Positions 42,760 to 52,899 of a stretch of 64,000 nucleotides of DNA are shown here, in pieces. The notes under the pieces are model-generated. The model searched no databases, had not been told where the DNA came from, and worked only from the letters and a program-made list of their open reading frames with translations. The translations under genes and the position numbers were made by a program. Position 1 is the first letter of the stretch. Every line of letters starts with the position of its first letter. The stretch comes from Morella rubra (taxonomy: Eukaryota; Streptophyta; Magnoliopsida; Fagales; Myricaceae). Location: contig CM025849.1 of the NCBI GenBank assembly GCA_003952965.2, forward strand, positions 25,157,427 to 25,221,426, written 5' to 3'.

Positions 42760-44330
42760 GAACGGTAGAAGAACAATAGTGAGGTTTGAACACAGAGAAC
42801 TGAAACGAGAGACTGAGAGAGGCTTGGTAAAGATGTCAGCCAGCTGGTCTTTACTGGGAAGGAAGGAGACACTGAGAGTCCCATTAGCAACACGGTCTCT
42901 AACGAAATGAAAATCAATATCCACATGCTTTGTCCGGGAATGGAGGACCGGATTGACAGAAAGATAGGCCGCACCCAAATTGTCACACCAGAGGGTGGGA
43001 GGTTTGGAGAGAAAAAGACCAAGTTCGCGAAGGAGAGATTGAACCCATAGTAATTCGGTTGCAGTATAGGCAACAAACTTATATTTGGCCTTCGTGGTGG
43101 ATCGAGCAACCGTTGGTTGCTTATGGGAGCTCTAGGAGGCCAAGGTAGAGCCAAGGAAGACGCAGTGGCCACTGGTGCTGCGACGGTCATCGGGACTGCT
43201 GGCCCAATCGGCATCTGAGAAGGCAGTGAGGTGAGATAGAAGGGAGCAACGAATCTAGAGACTGTAATGAGATGTGTGACAGAGGTAGCAGAGAATCCGC
43301 TTAACAGCCTGCCAATGAGGGACGTGAGGGGTGTGCATGTTTTGACAAACTTTGCTGACAGCAAAAGCCAGGTCAGGGCGAGTGAAGGAGATCATATACT
43401 GCAGTCCTCCAACAATACTGCAGTGCTCAGTTGGGTTGTCAAATAGATCACCAATGGTGGCAGAAAGGTGGGCTGTAGTGGCCAAAGGAGAAGCAATAGG
43501 CTTGGACGTGGACATCCCAGCACGAAGAAGGAGATCTGAAATATATTTCTTCTGAGATAAAATGAGACCGTCAGTAGTGCGATGAACTTCAATGCCAAGG
43601 AAAAAAGAGAGGGGGCCAAGGTCTTTAATCGGAAAATCATGTCCAAGCGTAGAAATAAGGTGAGTAATGGCTGCCGAATTGGACCCGGTGACAACAATAT
43701 CGTCGACATATACCAGAATGTAAAGAGAGATAGACGATCAAAGATAGACGAACAGGGAAGAGTCGGAGCGAGAAGCCTGAAAACCAAGTTCAAGTAACCG
43801 GGAATTGAGGCGAGAGAACCAGGCCCGGAGGGCTTGCTTCAAGCCGTATAGAGCCTTCTTGAGTTGGCAAGTATGAGATGGATAATCGGGATGAGTAAAG
43901 CCAGGGGGTTGGCACATGTAGACAGTCTTAGAGAGGTCCCCATGCAAGAAGGCACTTTGGATATTTAGTTGCCGAATGCTCCACTTAGATGAGAGACAGC
44001 CAGGGCAAGCACCACTCGGATGGTAATGGGTTTAACCACGGGGCTAAAAGTTTCACTGAAGTCAATGCCAACAAGTTGGCGAAATCCCTTGGCAACCAGA
44101 CGGGCCTTGCACCTGTCAACCATGCCATCAGCATGTCATTTAGTTCTGAAAATCCACCTGCAACCAATGACATTGTTAGAGGTAGAAGAAGGAACCAGGA
44201 ACCAGGAACCAGGGACCAGGTATTGTTTTGGAGAAGAGCATGGAACTCCAAATTCATAGCATGACGCCAGGCGGGAAACTTCAATGCTTCAGTGACAGAG
44301 GAAGGCATTTCTGGAATGGGTGAGGGATCA
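42760..44330 (-). pseudogene. Copia 2 reverse transcriptase and RNase H (broken)
   Basis: Minus-strand pieces in order: MNLEFHALLQNNTWSLVP (about 44220-44270), HGDLSKTVYMCQPPGFTHPD and LKKALYGLKQALRAWFSRLN (43800-43945). In the next frame comes YVDDIVVTGS with the catalytic pair (near 43710), then LILSQKKYISDLLLRAGMS, CSIVGGLQYMISFTRPDLAF and QAVKRILCYLC (43260-43440). RNase H ends with VNPVLHSRTKHVDIDFHFVR and SKDQLADIFTKPLS (42830-42960). Shifts occur roughly every 200-300 bp. Confidence 0.85.
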
Positions 44331-44839
44331 GTGAGGCTAGATTGATAGGCACGGGGAGGAGGCCACGGGATAGTACCATCTGTGTGTATCTTAGGTCAGG
44401 AAATATTGTGCTGGGACCGAATGGTGACACGGGATGGCACAGGGTCAGGAGGAGGGGAGGGTACAGAGGGCAGAGGCGCATGCAAAGAGTCGGGAGAGGT
44501 GGTAAAGGACCCAAGTGAAGGGATAATGGGGACATGAGAGGTGTCAAAAGGGATAGCTGGAGGGAAAATATTGAAAATAGCAGGAGGAGAGAGAGGAGGT
44601 GTCAGTGGTAAAGGCAGTAAGGCAGGTAGACGGGAGGGGGGTAAAGGAAAAGTAGACGTACAGTAGGGGAAGTGGGTCTCGTCAAAAGTGTCATTGGGAG
44701 TAATATACCGACGACTTGAAGGCACATGGAGGCAGATGAAGCCTTTATGGTGAGCACTATATCCGAGGAAAACACATAAGAGGGAACGGTCTTGGAGTTT
44801 GTGTCGAGTATTAGGGCGAAGGTGTGGCCAGCAAGCACA

Positions 44840-46209
44840 GCCAAAAGTTCATAAAGATAGATAATCGGGATGTTTGTGAAAGAGAAGAAAGGAAGGGGTC
44901 TGATTGTGTAAAGTAGGATACAGAAGCCTCTTAATGAGATAGACAGCCGTACCAAAGGCTTCAGGCCAAAAGGAGCGAGGGACAAAGGAATGAGAAAGAA
45001 GGGCGAGCCCAATTTCAACAATATGACGATGTTTTCGCTCTATTGTGCTATGTTTTTGGGGAACACGAGGGCAAGACACTCGATGTAAAATACTGCGAAA
45101 AGAAAATGACTCCTTAGAGATTGAAATTCACCACCCCAATCGGATTGAACACACTTGATTTTAGTATTAAATAGATTTTCAACAAGTTTCTGAAACTGAA
45201 TGAAAATAACATAAACATCCGACTTGAGTTTGAGAGGATACAGCCAAGTATAGCGGCTGTAGTCATCTACAAAGGCATCATAATACCGAAAACTAGAGGA
45301 GGACAAAATAGGGGAAGGGCCCCATAAATCAATGTGGACAATCTGAAGAGGAGCTGTCGACCGAGCATGAGGAGTGGTGAGAGGCAGAGCATGACTTTTG
45401 GCAAGGCGACAAGCAGAACAAACGGTGGGCGGGGAGGAAGAGCACGGAAGCTGAAACTTCTGGAGGATGGAGCGAACAACCCGTAGAGAAGGGTGGCGAA
45501 AACGGAGATGCCAATTTGAAATAGACGTACGTTCACCAACAAAAGCTGCAGGAGGAGGTGCAGCAGAAAGAAAAACATATGGGTCGTTCTTAGTGGAGCC
45601 GCGAAGAAGAACTGTTTGAGTGTGAATATCGTTGACAACAAAGAAATCAGAGTGAAACTTAAGAAAAACGAAATTATGACAGCAAAATTGCCGAACAGAG
45701 ACTAGATTTTTGGAGAGAGAGGGAACATGTAAAAGATTGAAAAGATTTACGGGTTTGGTAGGAGAGTTAAGAACGGAAGCACTAATATGGGAAGTAGACA
45801 AACCAAAACCATCTCCAATCTTGATTTGGTCATCACCAGGATAGGGCTGAGGAGTCATAGAAAAATTCTGAAAATCAACAGTAATGTGATGGGTTGCAGC
45901 AGTGTCTGGATACCATGAAGAGTCAGACGACTGGTGTGGAACAGAGGAGTAATGGGCAGCCACAGTAGGTGGAGGAGAAGCCTGGAATGCATGGTTGAAT
46001 CTGTTGTAACAGACAAGGGCAACGTGTCCCGGCTTGGAACATACTTGGCAGACTGGGCGTGGCTCAGAAAACTCAGCACGACCACCTCCACCACGATATC
46101 CACGACCACGAGAGCCACGGTGACCACAGCCACGAGAGCCACGATAGCCACGGCCTTGCTGAGGAGAAAACGGACTAGAGGATGAAGAGTTTGGAGGCTT
46201 GGTGGACAA
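44840..46209 (-). pseudogene. Copia 2 gag C-terminus, protease and integrase
   Basis: A 389-residue open frame (46209-45040) starts with Gly/Arg repeats (RGYRGSRG), then an intact zinc knuckle CQVCSKPGHVALVC, protease WYPDTAATHHI, LHVPSLSKNLVSVRQF, the integrase zinc domain (HLRFRHPS...CSACRLAKSHALP), and core residues in IVHIDLWGPSP, FVDDYSRYTWLYPLK and VQSDWGGEF. After a shift near 45060 the frame continues with STIERKHRHIVEIGLALLS, holding the catalytic Glu. The D,D,E set is all visible, but the frame is broken. Confidence 0.88.
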
Positions 46210-46940
46210 GTGAGCAGAGATATCAATCGAGGCAGGAGAGGTAGAGTGCTAGTGGGACAATCGAGACTCATGGGTAAGAAGAAACCCATAAACTTCTTCG
46301 GCAAATAATGGATCGAGCCGAGTGGTGAGAGAAGTAACCAATGAGTCGGATTTTGGACCAAGGCCAGCAAGAAGAAATGTGGTAAAATCAGAAATGAATA
46401 GTGGTTTACCAGCAGCAGCTAATATGTCAGCAAGAAGTTTGGCCTTGTTATAATAAGTGGAGATAGAGTCAGATTTCTTTTTCAGCATAATAAGTTGATA
46501 TTGAAGATGCATCAGTCGAGCCTGAGACTGAGTAGCAAATAAACTCTCAAGAGTTGCCTAAGCAGAGGAGGAGGTAGTGTGGCCAATGACCTATGCAATG
46601 AGTGGTTCGGACAAGGAAGAGATGATGGCAATGAGAATAAATTGGTCTTGTTGAAGCCAGGAGAGATAAGCAGGATTGGGAGTAGTATTATCCTCAAGCG
46701 TAGCTGGAGGTTGAGGTATAGAACCGTCGGTATACCCATGTAGATTTTGGCCACGAAAATAAGGAAGAAGTTGGGTGCGCCAGAGGAGATAGTTTTCATG
46801 GGCTTGACAGTAATGAGATGAGGGAGATTTGTAAGGGTAGGAGAGGAGGAAGGGGAGGATAAAGTGCCGGTTACAACACCAGGAATAGGTGGTGTAGATC
46901 TAGACAGTGGGGTAGACCTTAACGGCACCGCTTCAGCCAT
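46209..46940 (-). pseudogene. Copia 2 gag N-terminal region (broken)
   Basis: Start codon near 46940 (MAEAVPLRST). After a frame change near 46800 the text runs NYLLWRTQLLPYFRGQNLHG, AYLSWLQQDQFILIAIISSL, and at 46249-46512 LQYQLIMLKKKSDSISTYYN and LLAGLGPKSDSLVTSLTTRL, the standard copia gag core (UBN2-like). Confidence 0.8.
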
Positions 46941-46956
46941 GGACGTTAGTCCTTTT

Positions 46957-46972
46957 TACGACTCTGATACCA
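46957..46972 (-). promoter_or_regulatory. Primer-binding site of copia 2
   Basis: On the minus strand, immediately after the 5' LTR, TGGTATCAGAGTCG complements the 3' end of initiator methionine tRNA (TGGTATCAGAGC type), the usual primer for plant copia elements. Confidence 0.85.
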
Positions 46973-47226
46973 TGAAGAAGTGTGAAAAACACTTTGTCTT
47001 TTTTTCATTGATAATTCTCTCGTATACAGTGCCATGCATATATATAAAGAAAGTGTGTAACAAGCTATCCGTAATACATGGAAGAATCTTGTGACGTGTA
47101 GCCTGTACAACAGGTGTTGGTTATAACAGAAGAATCAGTGAGGACAGTTGTAGAATCATTTAGGACGTGGATGAGCTGGAGCTGTGCTGCGGTGTGCTCT
47201 TCGTAGAAGCGGTTAGTGGTTCAAAA
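46973..47226 (-). repeat. 5' LTR of copia 2
   Basis: 254-bp partner of 42492-42745. Its outermost bases are changed (expected TGTTGAACC reads TTTTGAACC on the minus strand), but AGCCT follows directly. Confidence 0.9.
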
Positions 47227-47231
47227 AGCCT

Positions 47232-47980
47232 CACCAATACGGGGACCCCTTCATCTAGCAATAGTAGGTAGACCCTGCTGCCACTTAAGCTGAGCCATGG
47301 AACGACTCAGTGTAATTTTGTTGATCGAACTGATAGGAGTCCCATTCGACACATCTATTCCCTCCAGGAGCATCATCCCGTGTAGGAATTGCGTTTGGAG
47401 AAGACTATATGGCAACCCCAAGCTCAAAGGTGTCATCTCTTCAGCTCGGATTGTGAGAATGTGTACATCGGGAGATCTACGGGCACTAGATGGGCCACGA
47501 GTCGATGCAGCATGCAAAGATCTAGGACATGATATGCCAAAATTCGAGCATATCATTTTGGCATATGAAAGATCTGATGACAACCAGGTCTTGGCTCTAA
47601 AACATACAAAAGACCTAATTCGGAGAAGGTCTACGCTCTGTCTCCACTCCAGATAGGCTCCCAAAGGCCTCTGAATCCTCATCAAGGTCGCCAGCTCCTC
47701 TGCCGAAATTAGATCGGGAGTCCGCGGACAATGAAGTCCCAAACCTCAGCATCGATATCTAGAACGGCGAGGAGCGCAATGTAGAAATCGCGTCCCATGT
47801 CCATAGAGGATCTACCAAATTTCCGCACATGCAGGACCCAACCCTAGAAATCCATGATGACTCTAATGGTCCGCTCCACAAACAACATATCGTTAAAGTC
47901 TGGGAATGAGACTTGACGCCCAATTACGATCGATCTCCAGATGATCAGTGCCCGATCCTCTTCCAAAGTCATGATTGAGC
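47232..47980 (-). pseudogene. Second-type putative plant transposon protein, N-terminal and middle part
   Basis: Minus-strand text from about 47960: EEDRALIIWRSIVIGRQVSF, RDFYIALLAVLDIDAEVWDF, then (47251-47600) DVHILTIRAEEMTPLSLGLP, YSLLQTQFLHGM and SSINKITLSRS. The last parts match the gene in CACTA copies A and C (FPFYMFELIMDDAW, YGVFLTKFLIQRG, SALNKFTLSRS), so this is a distant relative of that transposon protein. It is interrupted by copia 2, after which it continues at 42486-42010. Multiple stops. Confidence 0.5.
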
Positions 47981-48410
47981 TAGAATATTAAATGAATAGT
48001 ACATCTAAAATTAATATAATATTAATTATTTAATATTTTAAATATTTTTTTAGATGGAAAAATGGTTAAGAGGCATAAATTTAAGTTATACATTTAATTG
48101 TTGAATTTCTATGACATTAGATTTAATTTATTGCACATGCAATTTTTCTCTATCTTTGGCTTGCCTGTACTTAAGTCATACTGTGTCCACACATTCTAAA
48201 ATCATTATTTTTATCATTTTGCACTATGATTGTTGGCATTGTGATTATTTTATGAATTTAATTCCATCATATGATGTCATGAGCTAATTAAGTATTTTTG
48301 TGTAGGGTGATAAAATTAATTACTTTCTGTACTTGCAAAGTACATGGGAGGACACATGACAGTGCAAGAGAGCCTCATCAATGCTGTAATTCATTGAAGA
48401 AATGAGAGAC
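47981..48410. other. AT-rich spacer
   Basis: AT-rich sequence between the transposon-protein pseudogene (its 5' side) and the polypyrimidine tract. A phrase TACTTGCAAAGTACATGGGAG at 48329 resembles TACTTGCAAAGCAAGGGAG at 21296. No gene recognised. Confidence 0.35.
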
Positions 48411-48419
48411 TTAAATCTC

Positions 48420-48645
48420 AACCCTCCATCTATTTTTACTCTTGATTTCTTTTAACCTAGTAACCCTACATCTTATTCCGTTTCCTCTCACTTTTTCTAA
48501 CCTAGCCTCTTTTTCCCTACTTTCTCTCTCTTCTTTATCTTCTCTCCTTGGCCAACTCTTCCCCGTATTTTTTCTCTTTTTATTTTCTAGCAGTGCCTCT
48601 CTTATCTCTCATTTTTATTCTTTCTTTTTCTTTTTAACCTAGTCT

Positions 48646-48679
<34 letters not shown>

Positions 48680-49090
48680 CCTTATTTTTCTCTCTTAGCC
48701 CCACCTCATTATTCTCTCTCCTCTCTCCTTTTTTCTCTCACCTTTTAGCCGAACAAACCCTACTTTCTCTCATTCTCTACTTATTTTTATTTTTCAGCCG
48801 CATCTCTCTCTATTATCTCTCTCTTTTTTTCTCTTTCTTCCATTATTTTCTCTTTACCAAAATCCTATTTTTTCTCTATTTTGGCTTTGCTGCTACTCTC
48901 TTCTCTCTCTCTCTCCCATTCTCACCTTTTATTTTTCCTTTTCTCTCTTTTCTCTCTTCTCCTATTTTTCTAATTAGCCGATTCTCACTTTCTTTTTCCT
49001 CTCCAACTACTTCTTCTCTTTGGCCGAATATCACTTTCTCTCTCTCTCTTTTATTCTCTTTTCTTCTATTTTCTCATAGTTTCCGACATC
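48420..49090. repeat. Polypyrimidine (C/T-rich) tract, about 670 bp
   Basis: On the plus strand this stretch is strongly C+T-rich, with CTCTCTCT, TTTTTCTC and CTTTTTCT phrases throughout, including a (TC)n run at about 48645-48678. The word AGCCG or GGCCGAA recurs (48748, 48797, 48974, 49021). Open frames here are low complexity. On the minus strand it would be a purine-rich leader of the adjacent pseudogene. Confidence 0.8.
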
Positions 49091-50096
49091 AAGTTTTATT
49101 TTTTAGTTTTTAAATTAGTTTGTTTTATGCTTTTTTATTTCAACGTCTTGTATTTCAATTCCTACGATTTAGATTTAAGTTTCTTGCTCTTTAATTTTTT
49201 ATAATTTCTTTTTCAATTTTGGATATGTTCTTGTTGTTTTTTTTTTCCTTTTAACTTGAATCTTAGGTTGTAATAAGACGAAATTATTTAATCCAAGAAT
49301 CTTGTGCTTTTTTTTTTCCTTGTCATTTAATTTCCGTCATTTAATAATTGTAATTTATTTTCCATCATTTACTTAATGTTATTTATTTTTTTGTCGTTTA
49401 ATTTCCGTTATTTACTTTCCGTCATTGACTTTAATGTATGTTATATTCTTAATTTATGTTTTGTGTTGCTTTAATTTCATTTCAAACTCTCCAAAATTCA
49501 AAAATATGAATATGAACTGTGTTGGGCTGAGCTCATGCCCCTTGCAAAATAAAGTTGTATGCTGGGACTTTGACATTTTTTAATATGCAAAAATTGTTCT
49601 CACAGTCGGTATACAACATTTGCACGAACACCAAAAACTGTCCGGATACTATATAAAAACCATCCACAAGGGTGATGTATTGCATGCGAACGATATAAAA
49701 ACAACAGCGTTTATAAACAACAGCGTTTATAAACACTAAAATAACGCCTGCACGCTATATAAAACTCGTGGATATTATGGAAACGGTGGCGTTTATAAAC
49801 CACATAAAACCTAACGCCTGTAGGGATAAGATAAACCATGCGGACGACATGTAAAACGATTCGTAAATAAATTATCTTTTTATTTTGATTAGTTTAATTA
49901 TATCAGTATTTTGTGTTCTAACTGTCATTTAAATAAATTAAAATGTCATTGCGTTATTATATATTATCATTAACTCTCGCATTTTTGGTTATCAAATTAC
50001 GTGTTTATACTTGTTTCATATTCATATACCAACTTCTATAATAATAAAAATTGTGTTAGTATAGTTCAGATGACATTAATAGTTATTGAGTTTATA
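49091..50096. other. T-rich spacer with GTTTATAAAC repeats
   Basis: T-rich sequence with repeated TTTCCGTCATTTA phrases (about 49333-49430), followed by copies of GCGTTTATAAAC at about 49687, 49704 and 49794. The last group could be subterminal repeats of an element whose ends I cannot place. No gene recognised. Confidence 0.4.
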
Positions 50097-50104
50097 CTAA
50101 TGAT

Positions 50105-50880
50105 CAGTGGCGGAACCAGGACTCAAGTTCAGGGGGGGCAAACTCTTCAAGCGAAAAAAAAAAAAAAAAAAAATTCCTACGTAATACAAAAAGTGTCTTA
50201 GAGTTAAAATATCGAAATGGCCCATACAGCATGCCTGCCAGGACAGAACTAATTTATAGAGAAATCTTAAAATATTTGAGGGTATCTGCTACATATTATA
50301 TACAACTAAGATGAAATTTCTTGGGTGTTTACAGAAGTTCATATGAACTTACATAAAGATGTGTACAATTACAATATTATTAATATGCATAAAAAGTTTT
50401 GTTTTTAGAAAGAGTGATCATTGCTTGGCTTATAAGAAGTTAACAAATTTGGGGTGTATATATATATATATATATATCAATCAATAAAGTAATTTCCACT
50501 TTAATTCGTTGTCCATACCATATAGGGTATGCAAATTTTATGAACCATGCTAATTGGACCTTCTATATTTCTCAAATGTCTTGAATGAAAGATGGTCTAG
50601 TCAATATTTTATTTCGAGCTAGCTAGATTCCTCTATTTCAATGTGCATGAAGATGTTGTTATGGTATAGGTCTTTTAATGAAAGTGAATCATTAGTGATT
50701 ACGTCTTTCCCACTAGAGGGGGTAGGGTATTTACTATTATTTGACACAAATAATTTTTTTTTATATGAAAGCATGTAATGGATGTCTGAAAATTCTATAA
50801 GTGGCTACTATTTACTAAAAATTTTGGCAGAACTAAGGAGGGCAGCTGCCCCGGCTTGCACCCCTTTCGGTCCGCCACTG
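50105..50880. mobile_element. Non-autonomous hAT element, 776 bp, target duplication CTAATGAT
   Basis: Ends CAGTGGCGGA and TCCGCCACTG are 10-bp perfect inverted repeats. The 8 bases CTAATGAT flank both sides (50097-50104 and 50881-50888), exactly the hAT signature. The interior has an A-run (50156-50173), an AT microsatellite (50458-50476) and no transposase. The ends match the style of hAT 2 (29412-34231), which may be its autonomous relative. Confidence 0.93.
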
Positions 50881-51379
50881 CTAATGATTATATTTTTTGT
50901 ACCATTCACATTTCATGCTTTTATATTCACATACAAGTGATTATGATAATATGGATGACCCTGTAGATAGAGCTCCAAGATTTCGGGTTCCAACAATGTT
51001 TCATAGCTTCATCAAAACCCCACTAGAACCTCATAGTTTAGAGTCAACCCGGGCCCAAATTGACTTCGGGAGGAGAAAGTGTGACACAGAACAGGAGGGA
51101 AGGGCCGATGCAAGCGCTCTCATCAAAACGGCTCTACCCGTTTGAGAAAGTAATTTCGCCTCCCACCCCTCAATTCTTTTTCCAATTTTCTCCACCACTT
51201 AACCAAGTAGTTGTCTCTTATTTGAGCAAGAGTTAAAGGCAACTCCAATAATCAATCTCAACTCTGGTATGCTTGCCAAAAGTGATAGAAGATTTGATTC
51301 TATTAAGACAATGTCCTGACCAACAAGCGTACCTGGTGTGGCACTCTAAGATGGCTTTGGATTCCTGTATATTAGCCTA

Positions 51380-51800
51380 GGGAAAAGTGAAAAAATCATC
51401 GGCAATAACTAGTGTCTATTGGTAGGAGCTCCCCTGCTTTGTTTTAAGTCCATGAATCAGCCTACTCGATTCAGTTCTAAGAAGCATGGGAAATAAAATT
51501 TCGGAGCCAAGAATGAATAGAAAATGGGACAAGGGGATCCCTTGTCTTAGTCCTCGTAATTGAAAAAATGAAAAAGGAGAGCCGTTCAAGAGAATAGAGA
51601 AAGAAACAGTAGCAATACACTGCTCCACCCAATTGATGAATTTCTGCTGAAAACGGAAGCAATCCATCGCCCTTAATGCCATCCATTTCCTCCTTGTCTT
51701 TTCTCTTTCAGCATACGAAAGATTATATGGACCATAATCAAATTCTCCTTGATGGTTCTATTGGGAACAAATGCAGCTTGCAGAGGAGACACCGGTTACA
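51380..51800 (-). pseudogene. LINE reverse transcriptase core (broken)
   Basis: The best-preserved part of the reverse LINE. SILLNGSPFSFFQLRGLRQG matches the RT 'NG...GLRQGDPLSP' block, with IPLSHFLF replacing DPLSPFLF. FILGSEILFPMLLR follows, and further along VIADDFFTF is the catalytic box with Tyr replaced by Ile. Stops lie near 51416 and 51683. Confidence 0.8.
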
Positions 51801-52195
51801 CTAAGTCGGAACATAAACACGACAAAGAAGCCAACGTTGATTGGCGGGTTCAGACTAGATCAGCAAAGAGACAAATTTTGATTAATAGAAATCATTTTAG
51901 CATCTGTTGCTGCTCTCCACGCAAACACCAAACCTTCATTCCTACCCTTAGGTGGTCGGGAGACAAAATGGAACAACCCAATCCTACTTAGGATCGGTCA
52001 AATAACAACAATCTTAGTCTCAGACAAGCTTAATAAATAGGGAACCAACTTTTGGCGCAATGACCGGAGCTTCAGGACTGCCCCGACCCAGGTGATTCCA
52101 TGATAGTTTTAGCAGATCCCTCTTATGATTGATCCTGTGGCGTGTTTGGGCTCTTGACCACAGCCACTTTAGACTCCTATAACAGTTTGGTTCCA

Positions 52196-52520
52196 TGTTA
52201 CATGCCTTAGGAGAACTCACTCCCAAAAGGTAGATCAAGAGGGAAGGAGCTTAAGGCATATAACTCTCCAAATGGTCCATAACATTCCACCACGCTCCGT
52301 AGCCCTAGCACCTATGCGGGCAGGCTATGCACTAGGCTTTTCCTAGTCTTGGGTTAACACTGCAATACCGGCGTCACCCCCTGCACCGAACGATTGCAAC
52401 TAGAAGGCATGGTGTAGGCTTTGATACCATTTGTTACATGCCTTAGGAGAACTCACCCCAAAAGCTAGCTCAAGAGGAAAGGGAGCTTAAGGCATATAAA
52501 TCTCCAAATAGTCCATAACA
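52196..52520 (-). mobile_element. TRIM retrotransposon, 325 bp, target duplication TTCCA
   Basis: Two 89-bp direct repeats (52196-52284 and 52432-52520) start TGTTACATGCC and end CCATAACA. TTCCA flanks both sides (52191-52195 and 52521-52525). Between them are 147 bp with a minus-strand primer site TGGTATCAAAGCC (52418-52430) complementary to initiator tRNA-Met, directly next to the LTR. No coding capacity. All features match a terminal-repeat retrotransposon in miniature. By eye the LTRs differ at about 8 sites. Confidence 0.9.
52418..52430 (-). promoter_or_regulatory. Primer-binding site of the TRIM
   Basis: TGGTATCAAAGCC on the minus strand, one or two bases inside the right LTR; initiator tRNA-Met type. 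Confidence 0.8.
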
Positions 52521-52899
52521 TTCCACTCCACCAATGACGGATATTCTCCCTCCTTAACTAGATTTTATTTTTGAGCGGATTTCCTTTCCGAGAGACCACC
52601 TCTTGCTTTTGAGAGCTTAGGGCCACCAAGGGCACAAGCTCCTCCAGATTTGGTGGCAAGAAGATCTGAGATAGGGACAAATTTTCCCACTACTAGAAAA
52701 TTGACTTTTAGTGACGAAATTCTCGGTGACGAAATGAATTTCGTCACTAAAAGCCAATAAATGCTATTTTTGTCACTAAAAAAGGATTTTTCGTGACGAA
52801 ACTAATTTTCGTCACCAATTTCTTCACTAAAGGTTTTATTTGTGACGAAATAAAATTGTCATCACTAGAAGTTAATTTTTTTGGTAACGAAAAGTTTCG

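Larger units (their letters stand above)
42492..47226 (-). mobile_element. Ty1/copia retrotransposon 2, full length with two LTRs, target duplication AGCCT
   Basis: Two 254-bp direct repeats (42492-42745 and 46973-47226) bound it, and AGCCT lies just outside both (42487-42491 and 47227-47231). On the minus strand the order is LTR, tRNA-Met-type primer site, gag, protease, integrase, RT, RNase H, purine-rich tract (GCGGGGGGA), LTR. By eye the LTRs differ at about 16 sites in 254, so the insertion is not recent. Frameshifts and stops break gag and pol. It is inserted inside a transposon-protein pseudogene. Confidence 0.92.
50930..52687 (-). mobile_element. Reverse L1 LINE fragment with internal deletion, carrying a TRIM
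   Basis: Minus-strand text from right to left: a possible ORF1 end (52680-52527), then after the TRIM the endonuclease start with LSETKI (about 52020) and GLFHFVSRPPKGR, GLVFAWRA (51960-51900). Next come QAAFVPNRTIKENLIMVHII (about 51780-51730), RT motifs FINWVEQCIATVSFSILLNG and LRGLRQGIPL (51640-51530), an IADD box near 51400, and IEGWEAKLLSQTGRAVLMRA near 51130. Much between endonuclease and RT is missing and frames are broken. Confidence 0.7.

Noticed and set aside
45934-46185. Plus-strand frames opposite copia gag (Thr-rich)
   Set aside because: Shadow of the minus-strand Gly/Arg-rich gag region.
48442-48642. 66-residue open frame of Leu/Ser/Phe
   Set aside because: Low-complexity translation of the polypyrimidine tract.
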